Positions 25,501 through 34,900 of a stretch of DNA of 64,000 nt are shown here, piece by piece. The translations under genes and the position numbers were made by a program. Position 1 is the stretch's first letter; every line of letters starts with the position of its first letter. Source of the DNA: Blautia hydrogenotrophica DSM 10507 (lineage in GTDB: Bacteria > Bacillota > Clostridia > Lachnospirales > Lachnospiraceae); the NCBI RefSeq assembly GCF_034356035.1, contig NZ_CP136423.1:2046001-2110000 (forward strand). The letters are read 5' to 3'. The notes below the pieces were generated by a model, which was given only the letters and a program-made list of their open reading frames with translations, was not told the origin of the DNA and did no database searches.

Positions 25501-28313
25501 AGAGTGTAACGTTTCGCCATGGTGATGGTCCGAGTCAGGTCCGCTTTCTTAATGGTAAAACTGCCCTCACGGTCCGCATAGCCGCTCAGAGTCGCTGTGT
25601 AGGTATATTTTCCAGGAATCAGACGGTAGGTGTTTTCCCCAGTCTTATAATTGACTGTGGTCTCTTCCGTGATCTCTGTTCCTTCGCTGTCGAAAATCTT
25701 CAGCACCGTGTCTTCTGCGTCTCCACCATCTTTTGTCTCTATGGTAAAGGCTGCCGTATACGCTGCCTGCAGAGTGGTTCCCGCTTCCCCGGCAGTCCAC
25801 GGATACCAACCATTGGTAGCCGTCGCGTTCTGGTTCAGAAGTTTGGCGATGGTACCGTCTGTGAAGCTTTCTTCTGTATAAGTGCCATTAATATAGAAGG
25901 AATTCTCCACACCAGCATTGTCTGCTGCCACCGGAATCTCGCTTCCAGATACACAGTTGCGGATGCTTCCCTGATTGTCCAGGGCAACCGCCGCCTTCGT
26001 GTCTGTCGTCACAGCATAACAGTTCTCAATGCTTCCTGCATTGGTCGCCGCGATCGCGCCCACACCGCTGACACCTAAGTTCTTCACCACGCCGCCTGCT
26101 ACTATATTGGTAAACAGCGCGCCGTCTTTCGCTGCCAGTCCGGTGATTTTATGGCTGGCTCCATCAAAGGTTCCGGCGAATCCATGATTCGCGTCCCCGA
26201 TTCCAGCCCATTCTTTGTCCACCAGACGGATATCTGCTCCCAGTGAAATGGTCTTTCCTGCGAAATCAGTACCTGCCGTTACCAGACTTCCCAGACCAGC
26301 CAGCTGATTTGCCTCCGTCAGCACGAAACTTTCCTGGGATTCCTCATACCAGCTGGTATCCGCATCCTCGCCCCATACAGAGAGCAGCTCTACGCTCAAT
26401 GACAGGCCGGTATCTCCGATGGTGAAGCTTCCAGTCTCTGTCTGGTAGCCTTCTTTAGACACTTCATAGGTGTACTCGCCGCTTTGGAGAGAATAAGCCC
26501 CATCCTCTGCAGCCGGCACCTCTGCTTCAGCAGAATTGAAGACCTTCACTGTCGCGTCTTCCGGAGTCACCTGGAAATCCACACCGTAGACGATTCCAAA
26601 GAATACGTCCGTGCCAGAAGCGTTCCATCCGTAGAATCCGTTTTCTTCCGTCACATTGGCATTCAGACGGTCTGTGATGGTCTTGGCATTCTCTTCGCTG
26701 ACCTTGTCCACAAAATCTTCACAGTTGGTCACTGCAGTGCCGCCCAGCCATCCGGAGACTCCGCCCACGTAGCTGCCGCCAGTCACTTCACCCATGTTGT
26801 AACAGCTGTCCATGGTACCTCTCATCCCATTGTAGTCGCCGCCGATGATACCTCCCACCTGCAGTTTCCCATGGATATAGCCGCTGTTAAAACAGTTCTG
26901 GATATCTTCATTCTTACCGAATCCCACAATACCCGCACAATAATTGTAGGAACGCATGGAAGAAGTGATTCCCTGATCTGATGCTGTCGAAGAATCCTGG
27001 TCCAGCTCACCGGTATTGTAGCAGTTCTCCAACAAAGGCCGACGGTCTGACCGTTCAATATCCGTCATCGCTCCTACGATACCGCCATTGTTCCAGCATG
27101 CTTGAATATATCCGTTGTTGATACAGTTTCGAACTGTACCGGAATTCAGGAATGCAGTGATACCGCCGGCATGGTAATATCCCCAAACCTCGCCGTTGTT
27201 GACGCAGCCTTCGATTAACGCCGGGTCTTCTGTACCGGCTCTGGAAGTTACGACACCTGCGATACCGCCGGCACCTTTTTCTGTATTATAGATTGCGTCC
27301 AGATCACGTACAATAATCTTTCCGCTGTTGCTGGAATCCGAAATCACGCCGAAGCTCCAGCCCGCGATACCGCCGATAAAGGTTCCCGCATCCAGGGTTC
27401 CGTTGTATGTAGCATTCTGAATGGTCCCATAGTTCAGACCGGCCACACCGCCCACATAACAGCCATAGCGGTTCGCGATATCCGTCGTGGAATCCACATG
27501 GACATCGTCCATCGTGAAATCCATCTGGGAGTCCACGCCGTCAATGACACCGTTGTTCACAGCCGCCGCACCGCCCAGGTACTGGCTCTTGGACAGTTCC
27601 ATGGAACCTGCAACGGTGAAATCACGCAGAGTACCACTGTTATAGGCGAACAGGCCTTGATAGCTCTTCTCCATTCCATCCACCGTATAGGTGACGGTAT
27701 GGCCCTGTCCGTCAAAGGTTCCCGCGAACGGACGCTCCTGCGTTCCGATCGGGGTCCAGGTCTCCCCGGTGAAATCCATGTCGGCATCCAGCAAGATGGT
27801 CTTCCCTGCAAAATCGTCCGCATCGATCTCTGCTCCGTATCCGTCATCTGACAGACCGTTCGCCACGATCTCTGCCAACGCGCGCATCTCTTCTTCACTG
27901 CTCAGAGTGAAAACCGTCTCATCTGCCTGATACCAGCTAAAATCGGCAACCAGGCCAGTGTCTGCCAAAACCACTGCTTCCAGGGATTTCGGCTCCAGGT
28001 TGTTTTCTTCTTCTGGTACAGTCTCTTCTTCCGGTGCAGCTTCCGGCTCGGTCTCTTCTCCCTCAGCTGCTTCCAATGCGAAAGAATCTTCCTCTTCCAC
28101 ATCCGTTTTCCCGGGTTCTTCGGCCTCCAGCGCCTCCCCCGGTTCCTCATTTTCCTGGATATTCTCTTCTCCCTCCTCCGAGAGAGCTTCCACATCCTCC
28201 TGCGGTTCTCCCACAGGGGCCGCCAAAAGCACAGTCTCAGGACACGCAGAAGTGGCCATAATCGCGGCCAACACCCAGGCGGCAATTCGTTTGCCGTAAG
28301 TTTTCTTCTTCAT
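19599..28313 (-). CDS. Giant secreted GLUG/PEGA-repeat protein with FN3 tail, B12-riboswitch controlled
   Basis: A 2904-aa exported protein with a signal peptide (MKKKTYGKRIAAWVLAAIMA onward) and an acidic Glu-rich stretch at about 35-110. Blocks of GLUG-like repeats (pattern GGIAGY...N.GT, roughly 170-560, 680-820, 1200-1560 and 1840-2080) alternate with PEGA-like modules (pattern G.Y.Y....GY....G.F). A divergent DUF4430-like region (about 2308-2460) contains TLLNAFIRAHE and LNYWVNNKYPG. A helical module (about 2575-2635) and three FN3 domains (about 2638-2904) follow. It lies directly behind cobalamin riboswitch 2. GLUG regions probably form a long beta-solenoid stalk. A surface role in corrinoid capture is inferred from regulation and the DUF4430-like part. 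No wall anchor motif is seen. Confidence 0.82.
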   Translation of the reverse strand: MKKKTYGKRIAAWVLAAIMATSACPETVLLAAPVGEPQEDVEALSEEGEENIQENEEPGEALEAEEPGKTDVEEEDSFALEAAEGEETEPEAAPEEETVPEEENNLEPKSLEAVVLADTGLVADFSWYQADETVFTLSSEEEMRALAEIVANGLSDDGYGAEIDADDFAGKTILLDADMDFTGETWTPIGTQERPFAGTFDGQGHTVTYTVDGMEKSYQGLFAYNSGTLRDFTVAGSMELSKSQYLGGAAAVNNGVIDGVDSQMDFTMDDVHVDSTTDIANRYGCYVGGVAGLNYGTIQNATYNGTLDAGTFIGGIAGWSFGVISDSSNSGKIIVRDLDAIYNTEKGAGGIAGVVTSRAGTEDPALIEGCVNNGEVWGYYHAGGITAFLNSGTVRNCINNGYIQACWNNGGIVGAMTDIERSDRRPLLENCYNTGELDQDSSTASDQGITSSMRSYNYCAGIVGFGKNEDIQNCFNSGYIHGKLQVGGIIGGDYNGMRGTMDSCYNMGEVTGGSYVGGVSGWLGGTAVTNCEDFVDKVSEENAKTITDRLNANVTEENGFYGWNASGTDVFFGIVYGVDFQVTPEDATVKVFNSAEAEVPAAEDGAYSLQSGEYTYEVSKEGYQTETGSFTIGDTGLSLSVELLSVWGEDADTSWYEESQESFVLTEANQLAGLGSLVTAGTDFAGKTISLGADIRLVDKEWAGIGDANHGFAGTFDGASHKITGLAAKDGALFTNIVAGGVVKNLGVSGVGAIAATNAGSIENCYAVTTDTKAAVALDNQGSIRNCVSGSEIPVAADNAGVENSFYINGTYTEESFTDGTIAKLLNQNATATNGWYPWTAGEAGTTLQAAYTAAFTIETKDGGDAEDTVLKIFDSEGTEITEETTVNYKTGENTYRLIPGKYTYTATLSGYADREGSFTIKKADLTRTITMAKRYTLRLTVRDQVASTALANAKVTVKNSSGKSETVTSSSNGIFVYNLLDGDYTYEITCEGYQATSGNTTVSGGSKFLNVRMKKYPTLYFTIAPEDAKEKADIQVKNAGGEKIYPNSDGSYSFIEDGTYNWTVTSEGYWTESKTFEVKEEADKNVEFREALEMSPTYPVKFEFVSDKPQNQTIEVLTEDGETVEPSEDLTYLLKDGTYTYMAKAYGYEIIKKELVIDGKGQNIPIEFEKRGYDVNWYDPDAKVLEINDTADFMAFMAMTVGQGVDENDELIARDTFQNKDIQLNADLVLSELENEAFVPIGSQEAGGWGFEGDFYGNGYSITVNLETDKFANLALFDYVQGYNSATIEGLTVKGKITNTYKGAKTYTAGFTANNWSMSMVDCHNEADITSMNPNSASYTGGLVASTTNYNELENCTNSGTITGKVNVGGVIANASQVSLTGCTNTGTVIGTENVGGVIGTGQTVTDSKNEGEVRGETKVGGIIGYGSNSTVRNCENHGKIEGTDIVGGIAGYLGDGYGTWASRSNVNYGDVTALGRAVGGVAGEYNPSGYNLPAVTGMVNFGTITGSGNAMGGIFGLMDDSNNATDIKVENCYSVGQLLLVGTGTTVGNICGEVPTGKELLNNNFYSSESLFPGCGNSEGGTEAVEPSAFTDGTIQTQMNLNVRVANQAQVWETGEDNYPYPTGDEAALTFDVSPDYANITLKNPDGEVLEPIIEGSKSYAGLTKNTYYEYTATSTSTDYQNATGTIIYKGTALTEEVTLPGKSYTITFAVIPAYAKLVVKDSEGNEMNPSSAKQYKLTPGEYSYLAMADNYQTTTGTFTVGGDSESRSRTITVQMEKGTKVTFSTNANLPEYQKFTVYDSADQVIETRKSGIYYLAPGEYRYKVEAEGYLTKEGEDCVFTVGEEALEISVELTMEYDVSWYNQAENLYEISNEMQLKGLSEIVSGTSANISQDSMQDKTIRLIQDIELTSEQWQPIGAKNSNNTKRFAGTFDGCGHTISGIHQTDMKTIGGYAGFFIGLDATGTICNLTLEGQINSEEFYNAGAFVAHTGYGTILNCVNKCEVTARNAAGFINSANNGTTIENCRNEGMITSTSGWAGGLAGQFTGQIINSANTGMVYAAGSYAGGLIGYMNASGTNEYKIENSYNAGEISTSGQNGVAGGIAGYVYANDNKVTVENCYNTGKVYASDGVGSVAAITGNSSGKKTLKSCYYLEGSADYSYIYAQNYMQQEGFGSLVGIAEEKAEEAFSDGTVATALNKGATLTNGYDRWVVKEGQTVFSNGKDLIFSLNPVDAKLTLKDASGKVVEQAGVNSYTGLKAGEEYTYTVEKEGLTTEIGTVVAQENPLAVDVNLSATILLTISKDGTFFKSEDGETPMVQVPITVNAFDVTAYGYSEVYNSDEGPTLLNAFIRAHELYSEEGADGFYATPNNDPAVGNDLFVREFWNIETTQLNYWVNNKYPGEWLEDEGYIWGSTADNILVKNEDDVEVDLYADYTVPMYHSFFDQTEATVKAGEELKLNLKGFVSANAYEHKEPPTFAMEGSEIYADLLNAKTDLPSESTGLKTDKDGNVTLTFKEPGTYLVSAKGTETKLDGEKAIITAPYCIVTVEESEVDLEVQAVIEKINAIGEVTLESEKAIQEAREAYDALSEDQKKEVTNYEKLAEAEKNLEALKQEEQRKAYEAFISGKPEVKTEAVSYDSIRITWEPYANAKSYYVYRKVKGESFKRIAWVQDLTDLSYTDETAVTGTTYYYTVKAASKKWGEPVYSKYVTDLSAKATLAKASISKTQTWGYNGIKVTWDEVDGADGYRLYYKIDDSGWRYATQTEDTSYVHTGVTTGKVYTYYVRAYRNIDGAKVYGAYSDGKSGKAVPKKAVIAKATAGDGKVTLNWNKVNGASGYRIYYKTSEDGEWHYVTQIGKGSTTSYTNTGLKSGHTYYYTMRAYRTVDGEKVFGSYSDWVNVTVK

Positions 28314-28470
28314 CTTAGTCCTCCTCTAAACCGCCGTCTTTCTGACGACTGTTGATTTCTGGGAAAATTTCCCGCAAACTTTTCTTTTCCCCAATCGCCT
28401 CCTCTCCTCCAAATAGACGAGACTTCCGCCCACAGACTCTGTCCGCAAACCTTCATATCCCGTAAATTTA

Positions 28471-28519
28471 GATAAAAAAAAGCATAATTCTTCCTCTCGC
28501 AGGTAGAATTACGCTATCT
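28471..28519 (-). terminator. Riboswitch-associated terminator
   Basis: Arms AGCGTAATTCT and AGAATTATGCT followed by eight T residues on the minus strand, between riboswitch 2 and the 2904-aa gene. The leader 28314-28470 contains only the ribosome site near the start. Confidence 0.85.
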
Positions 28520-28587
28520 TTCTCTTAATATGAACACTCTTAAAACTGTCCTATACTCTATTCGTCATGCTTACGAATATCTTTACA

Positions 28588-28757
28588 CAGACCCCGTTGT
28601 TGTATCCTGACTCAGGTTCTTCCTACTCAAGTACCTTCCCAGGTTCCCCTAGTGGTATCCTACTTTTTCGTCCCCCACACAGTAGAGATAGGCTGTTCTG
28701 GACTCTCACCAGATTCCTTTTAAACAGGCGTATATAGACGCCTGACCGTGGTCCTTA
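28588..28757 (-). promoter_or_regulatory. Cobalamin riboswitch 2
   Basis: The minus strand carries GGAATCTGGTGAGAGTCC, CTACTGTG, ACCACTAGG, TGGGAAGGTA and GTCAGGATAC in cobalamin-riboswitch order, closed by a short P1 (GACC/GGTC). It shares long stretches with riboswitches 1 and 3. A TATAAT at 28797-28802 may be the promoter -10, with a weak -35. The gene-free stretch 28803-28924 is very A/T-rich and shows nothing else. Confidence 0.9.
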
Positions 28758-28924
28758 TCTACTTTTTCAAACCAATAACTGATTACTATTTTTTTAATTA
28801 TATCAAAATGGTCATACAAAAAATATTTCCAGTTAACATATTAAATATATCATATATTTTCGACATTGTAAAGTTCACATTCTGCTTACACAAAGCCTAC
28901 AACAATCTCTGATTGCACAACTGA

Positions 28925-28960
28925 TATCGCTCTGTCACCCAAACAGCTGACAGAGCGATA
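28925..28960 (-). terminator. Stem-loop downstream of the beta-propeller gene
   Basis: A perfect 13-bp stem (TATCGCTCTGTCA and complement) with a 10-nt loop lies about 36 nt past the stop of the gene ending at 28997. There is no strong T-tract on the minus strand, so termination is likely but not certain. Confidence 0.6.
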
Positions 28961-28996
28961 CTCTTTTAAGATATTCAAACCGATACCATTTTCATA

Positions 28997-31789
28997 CTAT
29001 TTTACCTTCACGGTCTTCCAGTCAGAGTAAGAACCGAAGACTTTCTCTCCATTTACCGTGCGGTACGCCCGCATGGTGTAGTAGTAAGTCTGACCAGATT
29101 TCAGGCCGGTGTTGGTATACGAAGTCGTACTTCCCTTTCCGATCTGGGTCACATAGTGCCATTCCCCGTTCTCGGAAGTCTTATAGTAGATACGATATCC
29201 GCTGGCTCCGTTTACCTTATTCCATTTCAGCGCCGCCTTCTTGCTGCCCGCCATCACTTTGGAGATCACCGCTTTCTTCGGCACCGCCTTTCCTGTCTTT
29301 CCGTCTGAATAGGCGCTGAATACCTTGGTTTTGTTCACTGTCCGGTAAGCTCTCACATAGTAAGTATAGTCCTGTCCAGTAATCACTCCAGTATGTGTGT
29401 AGGAAGTCCCGGTGGTCTGGGTTGCATATTTCCACGCTGAATTTCCAGTCTTATAGTACAGACGGTAGCCGTCAGCTCCCGCTACCTCGTCCCAGGTCAC
29501 TTTGATTCCATTGTAGCCCCAGGTCTGGGCTTTCCCGATGGATGGCTTCTCTAACACAGCCTTGGCTGTCAAATCAGTCACATATTTACTGTATACCGGC
29601 TCGCCCCACTTCTTGCTCGCCGCTTTCACCGTATAGTAATAAACCGTCCCAGTCACCGCTGTCTTGTCTGTATAAGATAAATCAGATAAATCCTGAACCC
29701 AGGCAATTTTTTTGAAGCTGCCACCTTTTACCTTCCTGTACACATAATAACTCTTCGCATTCTCATACGGTTCCCAGGTAAGCTTGATACTGTTATAGGA
29801 TACGGCTTCTGCTTTTACCTCCGGCCGTCCTGAGACAAAAGCTTCCCTCTCTTCCTTCAGAACTTTCAGCTGTTCTTCCGCTTCCAGGAGATTCTCATAG
29901 TTTTTCACCAGACTCTTTTCCGCTTCCGTCAGCGCCTCATAAGCCTTCCGTGCATCGGCAATTTTTCCTTCACTGTCCACAGTCACAGAACCAATTTCGT
30001 CGATCTTCGCTTCGACAGCTTTCACAGCCTCCGGCTTATTCTCCTGCAGCACCACATGGAAGACATAGCTGGCGCTGTTCTCGCCGTCTGTCACCTCGAT
30101 TTCTATCTGGCCTTCTTTTTCATCACCCAGCTCCATCACGTAGGTTCCGTCGCAGGCCTCCCCGTCGACCGTCGCCGACTGTCCCTGCGGACAGTCTATA
30201 GTGAATGTCAGCTGACTCGCAGCCTGGTCCGCCGTCAGAAAATATTCTTTCGTTCCGCTGTCAAACGCTTCACTCCACTGGACCTCTCCCACATCTGCCG
30301 AGACCGCAACATTCTCCAGATAAGCCCCCGCAGACTGAATCGCCATCAGGTAGCCGGAATCGTTCTTATAATAGATCGTTCCGTCGCTGTCCACACAAAG
30401 TGGGCTGATACAGAACTGACGTTTGCCGACTGGTGGTGTAAACACCGACTTCGCCTCTCCTTCTGTCTGTCCTGGCTCGTCAGACAGGCAATAGACTCCT
30501 CCCGGACCTGCGTTGTAGGTAAAATATAGATACACTCTCTGGTCAGGCACTCCATCGCCATCGTAATCCTCCTGGACATAGGCATCTGAGAGAAGGGCTG
30601 CGGCCTGGGGATACCCGGGCACTTCTGCCTCATACGCTAAGGCAATCCCCTCTTCGCTGTCCTCCAAAACGGCCATACTGTGTCCGCTTTCCGGGTCGAA
30701 CTGGTTTCCCTGGCCGCAGACACCCACATAGATTCTATCGTTGTAAACTACGGGAGTCGCCGTCGCCATTCCACCCAAGTCATAGCCAATCACCTGGTCA
30801 AGCTGGCCATTTTCCAGGGAAGCCCGGTATAAATATCCGCCTTTTGTGACAAAATATACCTTTCCTTGATCGTACACAATGGAGGAGCGGATGTCTCCCT
30901 GGAAACCTTCCGCCTGGCTGACCACTTCTCCCGTCTGCGTACAGACAGAGTATAAGACCGCTCCATTCTCCTCTCCATCGTCAGAGCCAAAGATCACATA
31001 GTCATTTCCGTCGGTCCCCTCTTCCACATAGGCGCCCGCCCAATAAAATCCTCCTTTGTGGGTCACAGTCCAGACTGGTTTCTTGACTTCTATCTTTTGC
31101 TCCGGCTCCTGGTCATCTATGGACAGACAGAAATATACCCCGTCGTCAGTCTCTGAATTCCAGGTCCCTGTATAGACATATCCGTCCGCATAAGCAATGG
31201 GAGAAATGGTCTGTCCGCCGAGAGGTTCACTTACCCAGACAGACTCCAAGGTAGACGCGTTTACCGCCTGAATCTGTCCATTTCCAATCGCTGCAAAAAT
31301 CAGTCCTTCTGCATACGTAAGCGGATTCAAACCATAGCCGGCATTTCCCTCTAGCGGTTCACTCTCTTGAATCACGCTGCCGTCCTCTTTGGACAGACGT
31401 AAAATCTTACTGCCCTTTTGCACATACAAATCTCCGCCCAGAATCAACGGTGGAGTAAAACTGTTGGTGTAGCCGCTAGACATCCTAGTCGCCCATTTCA
31501 TCACACTGTTGTCTTCTGCCAAAGGCAGCTTCGCAGAGACAATCCCGTTATTTTCCGCGCTATTTTGGTAGCGCGTCCATTCGTTGTCTTCCAACTCTTC
31601 CGGCAGAAAACCAGCGTCTGCCTCTGTCTGAAATCCTTCCTCATAGCCAAAGCTCTCAAAGCTTTCCTCTTCCTGTGCTTCTTCTTCAAAATTTGCGTTT
31701 TCCGGTAGCATGGCTGCCGCTGCCGGAAGCGGACACGATGTGATTCCAAGCACCGCCGCCATCCATACCGCCGTTAGTCTCCTATGCAT
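28997..31789 (-). CDS. Secreted PQQ-type beta-propeller / FN3 protein
   Basis: A 930-aa exported protein. A signal peptide (cleavage near PLPAAAA) is followed by a PQQ/WD40-like beta-propeller at about 70-490, with repeated blade motifs such as GGDLYVQKGSKILRL, DGYVYTGTW and QGKVYFVTKGGYLYRA. A cadherin-like beta-sandwich (about 489-590), a helical module (about 590-655) and three FN3 domains (about 665-930) follow. It lies 186 bp downstream of the LRR/barrel gene and has no riboswitch of its own, so it is probably co-transcribed from riboswitch 3. Bacteroides BtuG, a surface B12-binding protein, is also a beta-propeller. The resemblance is in fold class only and any B12 binding here is inference. 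No anchor motif is seen. Confidence 0.83.
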   Translation of the reverse strand: MHRRLTAVWMAAVLGITSCPLPAAAAMLPENANFEEEAQEEESFESFGYEEGFQTEADAGFLPEELEDNEWTRYQNSAENNGIVSAKLPLAEDNSVMKWATRMSSGYTNSFTPPLILGGDLYVQKGSKILRLSKEDGSVIQESEPLEGNAGYGLNPLTYAEGLIFAAIGNGQIQAVNASTLESVWVSEPLGGQTISPIAYADGYVYTGTWNSETDDGVYFCLSIDDQEPEQKIEVKKPVWTVTHKGGFYWAGAYVEEGTDGNDYVIFGSDDGEENGAVLYSVCTQTGEVVSQAEGFQGDIRSSIVYDQGKVYFVTKGGYLYRASLENGQLDQVIGYDLGGMATATPVVYNDRIYVGVCGQGNQFDPESGHSMAVLEDSEEGIALAYEAEVPGYPQAAALLSDAYVQEDYDGDGVPDQRVYLYFTYNAGPGGVYCLSDEPGQTEGEAKSVFTPPVGKRQFCISPLCVDSDGTIYYKNDSGYLMAIQSAGAYLENVAVSADVGEVQWSEAFDSGTKEYFLTADQAASQLTFTIDCPQGQSATVDGEACDGTYVMELGDEKEGQIEIEVTDGENSASYVFHVVLQENKPEAVKAVEAKIDEIGSVTVDSEGKIADARKAYEALTEAEKSLVKNYENLLEAEEQLKVLKEEREAFVSGRPEVKAEAVSYNSIKLTWEPYENAKSYYVYRKVKGGSFKKIAWVQDLSDLSYTDKTAVTGTVYYYTVKAASKKWGEPVYSKYVTDLTAKAVLEKPSIGKAQTWGYNGIKVTWDEVAGADGYRLYYKTGNSAWKYATQTTGTSYTHTGVITGQDYTYYVRAYRTVNKTKVFSAYSDGKTGKAVPKKAVISKVMAGSKKAALKWNKVNGASGYRIYYKTSENGEWHYVTQIGKGSTTSYTNTGLKSGQTYYYTMRAYRTVNGEKVFGSYSDWKTVKVK

Positions 31790-31873
31790 CTGACTCTCCT
31801 TTCTCTAGCAAACATGGATACTCTTAGAGAAACCGAAAAGTCTGTCCTTTGCTTCGGTTTATCTCAGAGTAGA

Positions 31874-31912
31874 GAAATTCCTGATATGAAGCTGCCCCAT
31901 ACCAGGAATTTC
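31874..31912 (-). repeat. Repeated 3'-flank stem-loop, copy B (short form)
   Basis: GAAATTCCTGATATG pairs with CATACCAGGAATTTC. It lies about 65 nt past the stop of the 1011-aa gene, in the 186-bp gap before the propeller gene. The core TTCCTG(A)TATG matches copies A and C. If it terminates, it does so partially. Confidence 0.6.
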
Positions 31913-31975
31913 CTCTTTTCTTGTCATTATATTGTCTATCTACTCAGATTACAAGATGGTTTCCTCTTTCTCAGA

Positions 31976-34900
31976 CTATTTTACCTTCACGGTCTTCCAG
32001 TCAGAGTAAGAGCCAAATACTTTCTCTCCATTCACGGTACGATATGCACGCATGGTGTAGTAGTAAGTCTGGCCGGACTTCAAGCCGGTGTTGGTGTACG
32101 AAGTCGTGCTTCCCTTTCCGATCTGAGTCACATAATGCCATTTTCCGTTCTCGGAAGTCTTGTAGTAGATACGGTAACCGCTAGCTCCATTTACCTTATT
32201 CCAGTTCAAGGATACTTTCTTACTTCCGGCAGTCGCCTTTGTGATCACCGCTTTCTTCGGAACCGCTTTTCCGGTCTTTCCTTGGGAGTACGCTCCGAAT
32301 ACTTTCGTCCCGTCTACGTTGCAGTACGCACGTACATAGTAAGTATAGTTCTGTCCGGTAGTCACTCTTGTATGTACATAAGAAGTATTTCCAGTCTGGG
32401 TTGCATATTTCCATCCTGAATTACCGGTCTTATAGTACAGACGATAACCATCGGCTCCTGCCACTTTATCCCAGGTCACCTTGATTCCATTGTAACCCCA
32501 GGTCTGAGTCTTGCTGATGGAAGCCTTCGCCGGAACTGCTTTCGCCATCAAATTGGTCACATACTTGCTATATATGGTGCCGCCCCATCTGTTGCTGGCT
32601 GCTTTTACCGTATAATAATACGTCGTTCCCGTCTTCGCTGTCTCATCTGTGTAATTCAGGTCAGTCACTGTGGCAATCCGTGTGAAATGTCCGCCTTTGA
32701 CTTTGCGGTATACCAGATAACTGTCCGCATTATCCAGGGCCTTCCAGGTCAGTTTCACACTGTCATAGCCAACGCTCTTAGCGGTGACATCCACTTTTGC
32801 ATTCTGGAAAGCTGCTTTCGCTTCATCCGATGGTTTTGTCACAGTGACATTCACACTGGAGAAGGACTGACCGCCGCCTTTTGCAACAACCGTCAGTTTC
32901 AGACTCGTGCTTCCCTCTCCGACCGCTTTGACATTTCCTTCGTCATCTACGGTCGCAACAGATTCATCTCTAGACTCCCAATGTATGGACTCAATCATGT
33001 CCTCGCTCCCTGAAATCAGACGGTAGCTTGCTTTTCCAGTCTCTCCCAAGTTCAAATTAATATCTTCATGCTGTGCAAAAACACCCAGTGGTCCGTCAGG
33101 ATTCACGGAATTCGTCGCATTTTTAGGAATTTCATAACCATCTGCGTGAGGAGAAGCCTGGGCCTCATCCGGGCAGTTCGTCTGATAAGGAAGATATCCG
33201 TCATAGCTTCCCAGGCTAATAATTGCCTGCAATCCAGAAGCTCCCTTTGGGCAGTAAGGAATCTCATTGGTGTTCGGTCCAAAGGTATTGTCTTCTTGCT
33301 TGAAGGTCAGCAGATAATCCACCAATGTCATCTCTGTATCCGGGTCTTCCTTGTAGATATAATCTTCATCAGCATTCACGTCAATGCCATAAGCACGCAG
33401 GGCTGCGATGACCATCGCTACATCTGCCGGATCCTCTTCTTCTCCCACCACGGTCACAAAGAGTTTCCCTGTGCTCTTGAATTTCTCACTGATCAGCTTC
33501 ATAGACGTGTCAACTGCTTCTCTGACTTCGTCATTCTCCGTATAGTACGGTGCCAACACAAGCATCGTCTGTGCCGTCGCATACGGATGCCAGTCAAAAG
33601 TATTTTTGTCAAAGAAATGCCAGCCTCCTTTTTCATCCTGGCTGTCCAAAATGTGCTTTATGATCTTATCTCTGGTCCAGACCGCATTGGCGGGAAGCTC
33701 ATGATTTCCACTGTCATAGGCAGCCAATGCCAACGTCCAGTCTTCCAGCTCTGAACCCATCTCATCCTCAGGGTGGTAGGCCACCAGATTCTGATATACT
33801 CTGACACTCATTAAGGCAATTAAATCGACAGTCTTCTCGCCGCTCGTCACCTGTGACGCGTCCAATCCCATCGCGTTAATTGCGATCGCAGCCATCGCCA
33901 GCTCACTGGTATCCAGATAAGGAGCTGTCGCCATCTCCACCGCTCTTGCGCAAGCATCTGCCTTCTCTTCTTCTGACAGTGTCTCACCCGCATTCACACG
34001 GTTCAATAGATCCCAGAATGCGTTGTCACTCTTAGCCTGATCCAGGAGAGCTGCTCTGATCGCATTCAGTTCATCCACGTGTTCCTCCCTAAACTGCACG
34101 TCCATATACAGCCACGGATCCTCGAAATATCCTTCCGCCCTTGCCGGAACACTCACGATCATATCATCCGGACAGTTATAAAAGGCGTTCGTATCCGTAG
34201 ACGCCGGCGCATCTCCTCCCATCACCACGTCCATCAAAGGGCATTGACCGAACGCATACACTTCAATCGTGTTGACGCTGGCAGGGATTGTCACTTTCTC
34301 CAGCTTCGCACCATAGAACGCCTGCGACCCGATCTTTTCCACGCCATCCGGAATCACACATTCCTTCAGCGCTGAGCAACTCATGAACATGCTGGTGCTT
34401 ATTTCTTTCAGAGAAGCCGGCAGCTGAATACTCTCCAGAACTCTGCACATGGAAAATGCTTCACTGCCGATACTGGTCACGCCGTCTGGAATAGAGATCT
34501 CACCCAGGCTTATGCAGTAGTCAAAAGCATTTTTTCCAATGCTGGTTACGCTGTCCGGGATGGAAATCTCTGTCATCTGCATACATCTTCTAAAGGCTCT
34601 GTCGCCAATGCTCGTGACCCCGTCTTCGATCACAACCGTCTTGATGCTGTCCACCAGCTCAGACCACGGCGATGCGTCTGCGACAGAGTAATCCGTCATC
34701 TCCCCGCTTCCGCTGATGCGCAGCTCTCCGTCCTCAGAGAGTTTCCATGTCACGTTTTCGCCGCAGGTACCTTCCTGTACCGCAGCTTCCTCTGCCAACA
34801 CCTCGGCAAAATCCTCAGCTTCAAAGGGCTCCTCTTGGGATACAGAACTGGAGAAGCTTTCCTCAGCCTTCCCTGAGGCCTCCTCCTCGCTCTGGAATGA

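Noticed and set aside
23997..26078. 693-codon open frame on the plus strand
   Set aside because: It is antisense to the 2904-aa gene, has no ribosome site or recognisable domain, and arises from the low stop frequency opposite a repetitive coding strand.
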